Part shown: piece after piece, positions 57,901 through 64,000 of the stretch
Layout of the letters: each line of letters begins with the position of its first letter
Numbering within the stretch: position 1 is the first letter of the stretch
The notes under the pieces: generated by a model
The model's input: only the letters and a program-made list of their open reading frames with translations
What the model was told of the DNA's origin: nothing
The model's database searches: none
Program-made: the position numbers and the translations under genes
Assembly: GCF_000756815.1 (NCBI RefSeq)
Contig: NZ_CCVW01000002.1
Coordinates: 963,501-1,027,500, forward strand
Length of the DNA stretch: 64,000 bases
Direction of reading: 5' to 3'
Source of the DNA: Legionella massiliensis
GTDB taxonomy: Bacteria > Pseudomonadota > Gammaproteobacteria > Legionellales > Legionellaceae

Positions 57901-59042
57901 TCAACTAATGCTTCAAGTTGACTTGTGGTTGGATCAATCTTCAACGTATCTGAAATATAAGACCCATGATCTAAATCGTTGGTGTAAATAGTTTCAAAGC
58001 TGAGAATTCCGTTTTGCGCGAGTTGATCAAGCAAGTCTGCCGTAATCTCATCATTCGCTTGTGCCAAAATTTCTCCAGTCTCAGTATTTACTATGTTCTT
58101 AGCTAAAATCTTGCCTACCAAATAATCTCTGGGCACAACAAGATCCTGCATATTGCTTTTTTCCATAAGCTTAATATGACGGGCCGTTATGCGGCGGCCT
58201 TGATCTACGATTAGCTCACCTGTTTCTGGTACAGCAATATCAAAAGAAGCCATTTCACCACGTAATCTCGATGGAATAAGGGTAATATGGAATTCGCCGT
58301 TTTTAAGCTGGCATGTGGTGGATTCAAAAAACTCAGCAAGTATGTTTTCAGTTTCATAACCTAATGAGCGTAATAAAATACTGACTGGTAATTTGCGTCG
58401 TCTATCAATTCGAACAAATACGCAATCTTTCGGATCAAACTCAAAATCTAACCATGAGCCACGGTAAGGAATAATGCGCGCGGAATAAAGCAATTTTCCG
58501 GATGAATGCGTTTTACCTCTATCATGTTCGAATATAACACCTGGTGAACGATGTAATTGTGAAACTACAACTCGCTCAGTACCATTGACTACAAAGGTAC
58601 CTACATCAGTCATGAGAGGAATTTCTCCCATAAATACATCTTGTTCGCGAATATCTTTTATTGGCTTCGGTTCGCCAGCAGCATCTTTATCAAGTACTAC
58701 CAAGCGGATTTTAACTCTTAGTGGGGCAGAATAGGTCAGACCTCGAAGTTTACATTCGCGTACGTCAAAAGCAGGCTCACCCAGCTTATAGCTAACGTAT
58801 TCTAGTCTTGCGTTACCCGAAAAACTTTCTATAGGGAAAACTGATGAAAAAGCAGCCTGTAACCCTGTATTTTGCTGTGTACTAGCACTTGAATCGGTCT
58901 GTAAGAAATCTCTATATGACTTTAGCTGGATTTCAAGCAGATTAGGAATTGCCATCTTATCTGCTTGTCTACCAAAGCTTTTGCGAAATCGTTTTTTCTC
59001 AGCATGCGAGTATTGATGAGCGTTAGCTTCTGCAATTGCCAT
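54933..59042 (-). CDS. rpoB: RNA polymerase beta subunit
   Basis: 1369 residues. The rifampicin pocket reads [20 protein letters not shown], keeping the Gln, Asp and His (and a following Ser in RRVSALG) that bind rifampicin in sensitive bacteria. The C-terminus includes [19 protein letters not shown]. The start at 59042 (MAIAEANAH) is chosen for the AGAGGA ribosome site 6-7 bases upstream; the frame is open to 59072. Confidence 0.98.
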   Translation of the reverse strand: MAIAEANAHQYSHAEKKRFRKSFGRQADKMAIPNLLEIQLKSYRDFLQTDSSASTQQNTGLQAAFSSVFPIESFSGNARLEYVSYKLGEPAFDVRECKLRGLTYSAPLRVKIRLVVLDKDAAGEPKPIKDIREQDVFMGEIPLMTDVGTFVVNGTERVVVSQLHRSPGVIFEHDRGKTHSSGKLLYSARIIPYRGSWLDFEFDPKDCVFVRIDRRRKLPVSILLRSLGYETENILAEFFESTTCQLKNGEFHITLIPSRLRGEMASFDIAVPETGELIVDQGRRITARHIKLMEKSNMQDLVVPRDYLVGKILAKNIVNTETGEILAQANDEITADLLDQLAQNGILSFETIYTNDLDHGSYISDTLKIDPTTSQLEALVEIYRMMRPGEPPTKEAAEALFKNLFFADDRYDLSAVGRMKFNRRVGRKEDTGPGTLTKEDILAVIKTLIDIRNGIGMVDDIDHLGNRRVRSVGEMAENQFRVGLVRVERAVKERLSLVESENLMPQDLINAKPVSAAVKEFFGSSQLSQFMDQVNPLSGVTHKRRVSALGPGGLTRERAGFEVRDVHTTHYGRVCPIETPEGPNIGLINSLSVYARTNEYGFIETPCRKVVDGRVTDEIEYLSAIEEVDQYIAQSSVAVDENGKILADLVPCRHQNEFSLTTPDKINYMDVSPKQIVSVAASLIPFLEHDDANRALMGSNMQRQAVPTLRSEKPLVGTGMERTVASDSGVSVVAKRGGVIDLVDASRIVVRVNDDETTAGETGVDIYNLTKYFRSNQDTCINQRPIVSTGDRIQRGDVLADGPCTDMGELALGQNLLVAFMPWNGYNFEDSILISERIVQEDRFTTIHIEELTCIARDTKLGTEEITADIPNVGESALASLDESGVVYIGAEVSAGDILVGKVTPKGETQLTPEEKLLRAIFGEKASDVKDSSLRVPSGMNGTVIDVQVFTRDGLEKDERAKSIEEEHLARVRKDLIDERRIREEDIYHRVHNLLLNKAATGGPSSIKPGSKISPEYLEKVDREKWFDIRVDDDSVSQQLEQLSKQLELLGKEMEKRFNDSRKKIIQGDDLAPGVLKIVKVYLAVKRRIQPGDKMAGRHGNKGVISIVVPVEDMPHMEDGTAVDIVLNPLGVPSRMNIGQVLETHLGLAAKGLGHRIAELLDSKKNVAEVRAYLSKIYNHDGVERVRLDSLDDNELMLLANNLRSGVPMATPVFDGASEPEIKSMLELAGLRRDGKTILYDGRTGKAFDNPVTVGYMYMLKLNHLVDDKMHARSTGSYSLVTQQPLGGKAQFGGQRFGEMEVWALEAYGAAYTLQEMLTVKSDDVGGRTKIYKNIVDGDHRMDPGMPESFNVLLKEIRALGIDIELDHD

Positions 59043-59132
59043 GGTGGTTCCTCTGTAAATTATTGATGTCAATCAAACACACAAACCCAGCCATGAAACC
59101 ATGGCTGGGTCTTATACATATAAACAACGGTA

Positions 59133-59507
59133 TTACTTAACTTCGACAGATGCGCCAGCTTCTTCAAGCTTTTTCTTCATCTCAGCAGCTTCGTCTTTAG
59201 ACACGCCTTCTTTAACAGTTGCAGGAGCACCTTCTACTAAGTCTTTAGCTTCTTTCAAGCCTAAACCAGTAATTTCACGAATTGCTTTAATAACGCCTAC
59301 TTTGTTAGCTCCAAAGCTTGTCATTACGACATCAAACTCTGTCTTTTCTTCAACAGCGGCAGCAGCACCAGCAGGTGCAGCAACTGCAACGGCTGCAGCA
59401 GCAGCTGATACGTTAAATTTTTCTTCCATTGCTTCAATCAGTTCTACAACTTCCATAACAGTCATGTTAGCGATTGTCTCAAGGATATCATTTTTTGATA
59501 CAGCCAT
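59133..59507 (-). CDS. rplL: 50S ribosomal protein L7/L12
   Basis: 124 residues: N-terminal dimerisation helices (1-33), an Ala-rich hinge (about 34-52) and the C-terminal factor-binding domain with [20 protein letters not shown]. It forms the stalk with L10 that recruits EF-Tu and EF-G. It lies 40 bases after rplJ and 90 bases before rpoB. Confidence 0.98.
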   Translation of the reverse strand: MAVSKNDILETIANMTVMEVVELIEAMEEKFNVSAAAAAVAVAAPAGAAAAVEEKTEFDVVMTSFGANKVGVIKAIREITGLGLKEAKDLVEGAPATVKEGVSKDEAAEMKKKLEEAGASVEVK

Positions 59508-59547
59508 TTCTAGCTCCTAGATTAAAAATTAAATAAAGATTATGTGG

Positions 59548-60072
59548 TTATTGTTGCTTTTTGTCTTTAATTGCAGCTACCGTTCTAACCAGTTTGGCAT
59601 GAGGCTCTGCAAGAGTTCGAACAAATTTCTCAACAGGTGCTTTCATCACATACATTAATTTAGCTATTGCTTCATCTCGCGTTGGCAAGCTGGCTACAGC
59701 TTCTAATTGGTGGGCTTCATAGACTTTACCACCAACTGATAATGCTTTGACTTCTAGCTTGTCAAATGTTTTTACGAATTCCTTTAACATTCGCGCAGCA
59801 TCACTTGGGGCTTCCATTGATAATGCGATAAATAAAGGACCAACCAACTTGTCGCTTAGGCAGGAGAAATCAGTGCCTTCAAATGCTCTTCGTGTCAAAG
59901 TATTTGGCACTACTCGCAGATATACACCTGATTTACGAGCTGCACTTCTAAGTTGGGTCATTTGGTTAACTGTTAAACCACGATAATCAGCAACGACTGC
60001 CGAAATAGCCTTTGAAGCAACTGCAGTTACTTCTTCAACAACGGCTTTCTTTGCAGCTAATGTTAATGTCAC
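59548..60072 (-). CDS. rplJ: 50S ribosomal protein L10
   Basis: 174 residues starting at GTG, with a perfect AGGAGGT ribosome site 5-6 bases upstream. Contains AISAVVADYRGLTVNQMTQL and LRVVPNTLTRRAFEGT. It is the stalk base and the probable autorepressor that binds the leader at 60090-60240 as the L10-L12 complex. Confidence 0.98.
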   Translation of the reverse strand: MTLTLAAKKAVVEEVTAVASKAISAVVADYRGLTVNQMTQLRSAARKSGVYLRVVPNTLTRRAFEGTDFSCLSDKLVGPLFIALSMEAPSDAARMLKEFVKTFDKLEVKALSVGGKVYEAHQLEAVASLPTRDEAIAKLMYVMKAPVEKFVRTLAEPHAKLVRTVAAIKDKKQQ

Positions 60073-60089
60073 GTTACTGACCTCCTAAG

Positions 60090-60240
60090 TTGTGCAAATC
60101 CATTCAGATTTGACAGTTATGGTGGCCGTCTCAGAGAGATCTCGGAGCCGGTTCACCGTCTGCGCAGGGTATTAAGCTTTAAGCACCTGCGGTCTTCGAC
60201 AGCATCGAACCATGTCTATGCCGTGAAAGCGTTTTAAAGG
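60090..60240 (-). promoter_or_regulatory. L10 leader (ribosomal protein autoregulatory mRNA element)
   Basis: The 178-base rplA-rplJ spacer on the - strand contains AGACCGCAGGTG and, after 16 bases, CCCTGCGCAGACGGTG. These pair (CGCAGG/CCTGCG) and carry the AGACGG kink-turn sequence of the L10 leader family, where L10(L12)4 binds to repress rplJL translation. Assigned by recalled family features, not by a covariance search. Confidence 0.75.
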
Positions 60241-60250
60241 GCGCTGCATA

Positions 60251-60946
60251 TTACACAGGTATTGAAGCAAGATCAATAGTTATCCCCGGGCCCATTGTTG
60301 TTGAAAGTGAGATTTTCTTGAAATATACGCCTTTAGATGATGCTGGTTTCGCTTTTTTCAAGTCAACCATCAGTGCTGCGATGTTTTCGATTAAGTCTTC
60401 TGGTGAAAAGTCAATCTTACCAACGCTGCAATGAATAATACCATTCTTGTCTGTTCTGTAACGCACCTGGCCTGATTTAGCATCTGTAACTGCCGCTTCT
60501 ACGTTCATTGTTACAGTACCTACTTTCGGGTTAGGCATCAATCCACGAGGGCCGAGGATTTGGCCTAATTGACCGACAATACGCATTGCATCTGGTGTTG
60601 CAATAACAACATCAAAGTTCATTTCGCCTGCTTTAATTTGTTCTGCTAGATCTTCAAAACCTACCAGGTCAGCACCAGCATTTTTAGCTTTAGCTGCATT
60701 TTCACCTTGTGCGAATACTGCAACTCTTACTGTCTTACCTGTGCCCTTAGGTAGATTTGTTGATGAGCGAACAACTTGATCTGATTTTCTTGGATCAACA
60801 CCAAGGTTCACACTGATATCAATACTTTCTTTAAATTTCGAGCTTGCAAATTCTTTCAGAACAGCTATCGCTTCTACAGCACTATATAGATGATTAGGCT
60901 TGATCGTTTCGCGAATTCTTTTTTGCTTTTTACTTAACTTAGCCAT
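60251..60946 (-). CDS. rplA: 50S ribosomal protein L1
   Basis: 231 residues with [20 protein letters not shown] and the signature [16 protein letters not shown]. In E. coli L1 represses the rplK-rplA transcript. It starts 9 bases after rplK. Confidence 0.98.
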   Translation of the reverse strand: MAKLSKKQKRIRETIKPNHLYSAVEAIAVLKEFASSKFKESIDISVNLGVDPRKSDQVVRSSTNLPKGTGKTVRVAVFAQGENAAKAKNAGADLVGFEDLAEQIKAGEMNFDVVIATPDAMRIVGQLGQILGPRGLMPNPKVGTVTMNVEAAVTDAKSGQVRYRTDKNGIIHCSVGKIDFSPEDLIENIAALMVDLKKAKPASSKGVYFKKISLSTTMGPGITIDLASIPV

Positions 60947-60955
60947 GGTAACCCC

Positions 60956-61390
60956 TTATTCTAAACCTTCTACCTCAATACCCATACTACGAGCAGTTCC
61001 TGCGATACTTCTAACTGCCGCCGCCAAACTTCCTGCTGTTAAATCAGGTTCTTTAATCTTGGCGATCTCTTCGAGTTGAGCACGAGTAAGCTTAGCAACT
61101 TTTTTAGTGTTGGGATTTCCACTACCACTCTGAATACCAGCAGCTTTCTTCAATAAGACAGATGCAGGTGGTGTTTTTGTAATGAAAGTAAAACTGCGAT
61201 CAGAATAAACAGTGATCACTACAGGTGTAGCCAATCCTGGTTCTAAATTTTGGGTTGCAGCGTTAAAAGCTTTACAAAATTCCATAATGTTAACACCACG
61301 CTGACCTAAGGCAGGTCCAACTGGCGGACTTGGGTTAGCTTTACCTGCTGGAATTTGCAGCTTTATATATGCTTCTACTTTTTTAGCCAT
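60956..61390 (-). CDS. rplK: 50S ribosomal protein L11
   Basis: 144 residues starting [23 protein letters not shown] 61390 is chosen because AAGGAG lies 6 bases upstream and it matches the family start, instead of the ATG two codons earlier. The N-terminal domain includes [20 protein letters not shown], the thiostrepton/GTPase-centre region. Confidence 0.98.
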   Translation of the reverse strand: MAKKVEAYIKLQIPAGKANPSPPVGPALGQRGVNIMEFCKAFNAATQNLEPGLATPVVITVYSDRSFTFITKTPPASVLLKKAAGIQSGSGNPNTKKVAKLTRAQLEEIAKIKEPDLTAGSLAAAVRSIAGTARSMGIEVEGLE

Positions 61391-61424
61391 CTTCACTCCT
61401 TATGGGTATAACGCATTTTCATAT

Positions 61425-61447
61425 AAAAAATCAAATAATGATTTTTT
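61425..61447 (-). terminator. AT-rich hairpin between nusG and rplK
   Basis: A 9-bp stem AAAAAATCA/TGATTTTTT with a 5-base loop ends in a T-run on the - strand. It is weak as a terminator but could attenuate secE-nusG transcripts or separate them from rplK. Confidence 0.35.
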
Positions 61448-61481
61448 ACAGTACTCATACTCCCCTGTTACAAACAAATTA

Positions 61482-62027
61482 TTAAGTCTTTTCTACTTGA
61501 CTAAATTCAAGTTCAACCGGTGTTGAGCGTCCAAAAATCAATACAGCGACCCTTAGCCTGCTTTTCTCGTAGTTAACTTCTTCCACAACACCATTAAAGT
61601 CGACAAATGGACCATCTTTAACGCGAACAACTTCACCTGGTTCAAACAAGATTTTAGGTTTAGGCTTAGTCACCCCATCTTCAACCCGCTGTAGTATTGC
61701 TTGGGCTTCTTTATCGGAAATTGGGGTTGGGGTCTGACTAGTTCCACCAATGAATCCTAATACACGTGGTATAGCGCGGATCATATGCCATGTTTCATCA
61801 TCCATAACCATATTCACAAGTACATAACCTGGAAAAAATTTTCTTGTACTTTTTCTCTTTTGGCCTGCACGCATTTCAACGACTTCTTCAGATGGAACGA
61901 CTACTTCGCCAATTTTATCTTCTAAATGATGATGTTCAGTACGCGACTTAATTTCACGCATAACAAAGTTTTCATACCCCGAATATGCATGAACGACATA
62001 CCATTGTTTAGTTTTATGTTCTTCCAC
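61482..62027 (-). CDS. nusG: Transcription elongation/antitermination factor NusG
   Basis: 181 residues starting at GTG. N-terminal NGN domain ([20 protein letters not shown]) and C-terminal KOW domain ([20 protein letters not shown]). It links RNA polymerase to the ribosome through S10 and to Rho. It starts 7 bases after secE. Confidence 0.98.
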   Translation of the reverse strand: MEEHKTKQWYVVHAYSGYENFVMREIKSRTEHHHLEDKIGEVVVPSEEVVEMRAGQKRKSTRKFFPGYVLVNMVMDDETWHMIRAIPRVLGFIGGTSQTPTPISDKEAQAILQRVEDGVTKPKPKILFEPGEVVRVKDGPFVDFNGVVEEVNYEKSRLRVAVLIFGRSTPVELEFSQVEKT

Positions 62028-62034
62028 CGTATTA

Positions 62035-62406
62035 TCAACCTAGACGTGTTATTTTAGCGATTATCCACATCATTCCAGAATCTATTCCCCAAAGAACAAA
62101 TCCGGTTACTGTAACCATAATCATAACGATTGATGTGGTTTGGACTGTTTCCTGGCGCGTTGGCCAAACAACCTTTTGTAATTCTATCTTTGCTTCTTTT
62201 GCAAATTCAAAGGCTTGTCTTCCTTGAGTAGTAAAAAACGCTAATAGTGCTGTCAATACAAACCAACCAATCCAGATAAGTGCCTCTATTGGGCCTGAGA
62301 AATCGTAGTGGTAAGTCCCAAAAAAAGCTAAGGCTGTGACAAGTGCAGTACCTATCCACAGGATTATATCTTTAACATTCATTTTGGAATTATTTGAATT
62401 TTTCAT
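62035..62406 (-). CDS. secE: Protein translocase subunit SecE
   Basis: 123 residues with three predicted membrane helices, the long E. coli-like form. The conserved cytoplasmic amphipathic segment is [20 protein letters not shown], followed by ETVQTT and the last helix. ATG 62382 is an alternative start; neither has a clear ribosome site. Confidence 0.95.
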   Translation of the reverse strand: MKNSNNSKMNVKDIILWIGTALVTALAFFGTYHYDFSGPIEALIWIGWFVLTALLAFFTTQGRQAFEFAKEAKIELQKVVWPTRQETVQTTSIVMIMVTVTGFVLWGIDSGMMWIIAKITRLG

Positions 62407-62420
62407 AATTATCTAGTAGT

Positions 62421-62496
62421 TGGCAGGCCAGGAGGGAATCGAACCCCCAACCTGCGGTTTTGGAGACCGCCGCTCTGCCAATTGAGCTACTGGCCT
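62421..62496 (-). tRNA. trpT: tRNA-Trp (anticodon CCA)
   Basis: A 76-base cloverleaf with an encoded CCA end. Anticodon loop CTCCAAA lies in an intact stem (GCGGT/ACCGC), the T loop is GTTCGATTC, and acceptor AGGCCAG pairs with CTGGCCT. It lies between tuf and secE, as in other gammaproteobacteria. Confidence 0.96.
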
Positions 62497-62550
62497 AAAT
62501 CAATCTTGTGTAGAACTCCAGAATCTCCGGAATTCTACACTTCCGATCAC

Positions 62551-63741
62551 TTATTCAATGATCTTTGCAACAACACCTGCACCAACAGTGCGACCACCCT
62601 CTCGAATTGCAAAGCGCAATCCCTCATCCATAGCAATTGGTGAATGTAGGTTAACTATCATTTGAACATTATCACCTGGCATCACCATTTCTACGCCTTC
62701 TGGTAAATCACAAGAACCAGTTACGTCTGTTGTTCTAAAGTAGAACTGTGGACGGTATCCGTTGAAGAATGGTGTATGTCGACCACCTTCATCTTTTGAC
62801 AATACGTACACTTCTGCTTCGAACTTTGTATGCGGCTTGATTGAACCTGGCTTAGCTAATACTTGGCCGCGTTCAACTTCGTCTCTCTTGGTTCCACGTA
62901 ATAACACACCAACGTTGTCCCCAGCGCGACCTTCATCGAGCAACTTACGGAACATTTCAACGCCTGTACAGATCGTTTTCTGTGTATCACGGATTCCTAC
63001 AATCTCTACTTCTTCACCAACTTTTACGATTCCGCTCTCGACTCGACCTGTTACTACTGTTCCACGTCCAGAAATTGAGAATACGTCTTCGATTGGTAAC
63101 AAGAAGCTCTTGTCAATGTTTCTTACTGGTTCAGGGATATATGAATCCATTGTCTCAACCAGTTTTTCAATCGCTTTAACGCCGATATCGCTTTCATCGC
63201 CTTCTAAGGCTTTCAACGCTGATCCAACTATAATTGGAATATCGTCGCCTGGGAATTCGTAGCTGCTTAGCAGGTCACGAACTTCCATCTCTACCAGCTC
63301 TAATAGCTCTGCATCGTCTACCATGTCAGCTTTGTTCAGGAATACAACTATATAAGGTACGCCTACCTGACGGGACAACAGAATGTGTTCTCTTGTTTGT
63401 GGCATTGGACCATCAGCTGCTGATACTACCAAGATCGCTCCATCCATCTGGGCGGCTCCGGTAATCATGTTCTTCACATAGTCCGCGTGGCCTGGGCAAT
63501 CAACGTGCGCATAATGGCGATTCGCTGATTCGTACTCTACGTGAGCTGTTGATATCGTAATTCCACGCTCACGCTCTTCTGGCGCTGCGTCAATCTGGTC
63601 ATAGGCTTTCGCTGTACCGCCAAATTTCTTTGCCATTATTGTCGTAATCGCTGCTGTCAACGTCGTCTTTCCATGATCTACGTGACCAATTGTGCCTACG
63701 TTAACGTGCGGCTTCTTACGCTCAAATTTCTCCTTCGCCAT
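62551..63741 (-). CDS. tuf: Elongation factor Tu, second copy next to the tRNA cluster
   Basis: 396 residues, identical in protein sequence to the copy at 46283-47473. The start at 63741 ([12 protein letters not shown]) is the family start; the frame extends seven codons upstream without support. It sits between tRNA-Thr and tRNA-Trp in the order of E. coli tufB and is probably cotranscribed with those tRNAs. Confidence 0.98.
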   Translation of the reverse strand: MAKEKFERKKPHVNVGTIGHVDHGKTTLTAAITTIMAKKFGGTAKAYDQIDAAPEERERGITISTAHVEYESANRHYAHVDCPGHADYVKNMITGAAQMDGAILVVSAADGPMPQTREHILLSRQVGVPYIVVFLNKADMVDDAELLELVEMEVRDLLSSYEFPGDDIPIIVGSALKALEGDESDIGVKAIEKLVETMDSYIPEPVRNIDKSFLLPIEDVFSISGRGTVVTGRVESGIVKVGEEVEIVGIRDTQKTICTGVEMFRKLLDEGRAGDNVGVLLRGTKRDEVERGQVLAKPGSIKPHTKFEAEVYVLSKDEGGRHTPFFNGYRPQFYFRTTDVTGSCDLPEGVEMVMPGDNVQMIVNLHSPIAMDEGLRFAIREGGRTVGAGVVAKIIE

Positions 63742-63776
63742 CGGAAGATCTCCCCATTTCAAAAGTTATAACTGTA

Positions 63777-63852
<76 letters not shown>

Positions 63853-63906
63853 TTTAATATTCAGACCGTAGCATTGTTTTAATTCCACAGCCTGCTTTCA
63901 CAAACT

Positions 63907-63980
63907 TGGAGCGGGTGATGGGAATCGAACCCACGCTATCAGCTTGGAAGGCTGAAGTTCTACCATTGAACTACACCCGC
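63907..63980 (-). tRNA. glyT: tRNA-Gly (anticodon TCC)
   Basis: A 74-base cloverleaf with encoded CCA. Anticodon stem CAGCC/AGCTG (one mismatch-tolerant pair) holds TTCCAA, the T loop is GTTCGATTC, and acceptor GCGGGTG pairs with CACCCGC. A tRNA-Tyr usually precedes it and would lie beyond the window. Confidence 0.95.
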
Positions 63981-64000
63981 TTGTATACCATATCTCCTGC

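Noticed and set aside
59101..59520. 139-residue Ala/Ser-rich frame opposite rplL
   Set aside because: It is a mirror of the Ala-rich L7/L12 hinge codons.

Overview
The window is from a gammaproteobacterium, and everything points to the genus Legionella or a close relative: AT-rich coding DNA, the gammaproteobacterial order tRNA-Gly/tRNA-Thr/tuf/tRNA-Trp/secE/nusG/L11/L1/L10/L12/rpoB/rpoC/str/S10/spc/alpha, a large ankyrin-type protein of the kind used as Dot/Icm effectors, and an ACP-dehydratase-KAS-KAS-acyltransferase cluster that fits the very-long-chain lipid A of Legionella. The genus is inferred; no species is claimed.

Layout. 1-6400 (mostly + strand): a shortened DsbD, a periplasmic solute-binding protein, a small unknown protein and a 1068-residue ankyrin-type protein, separated by copies of a palindromic intergenic repeat. 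6600-11460 (- strand): a five-gene fatty acid cluster (modified ACP, double-hotdog dehydratase, two KAS proteins of which the second lacks the nucleophilic Cys, LpxL-type acyltransferase) in the same order as the rhizobial acpXL-fabZXL-fabF2XL-fabF1XL-lpxXL cluster. Two genes of this cluster and their promoter lie between inverted copies of a 48-bp identical repeat. 11750-16330: dinB, a VOC protein, a FabL-type enoyl reductase, a YajR-like MFS transporter and ssb. 16500-18080: a cupin and a beta-lactamase-fold serine hydrolase.

18188-32604 holds a complete Pel exopolysaccharide locus. pelB-C-D-E-F-G form a tightly overlapping - strand operon. A divergent + strand unit carries a UDP-sugar 4-epimerase (PelX-like), pelA and a membrane-anchored TPR protein that overlaps pelA. 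PelB carries an N-terminal SPOR domain instead of an obvious inner-membrane anchor, and the small TPR protein looks like the missing PelB N-terminal module, so PelB may be split. The c-di-GMP binding residues of PelD and the catalytic residues of PelA are present, so the system looks functional. The region is bracketed by decayed repeat or IS-like fragments.

32831-63980 (- strand) is the translation and transcription core. From the window end toward lower coordinates: tRNA-Gly(TCC), tRNA-Thr(GGT), tuf, tRNA-Trp(CCA), secE, nusG, rplK, rplA, L10 leader, rplJ, rplL, rpoB, rpoC, then rpsL-rpsG-fusA-tuf running without a break into the S10, spc and alpha operons, ending at rplQ with a clear intrinsic terminator. 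The two tuf genes encode identical proteins and show the footprint of gene conversion.
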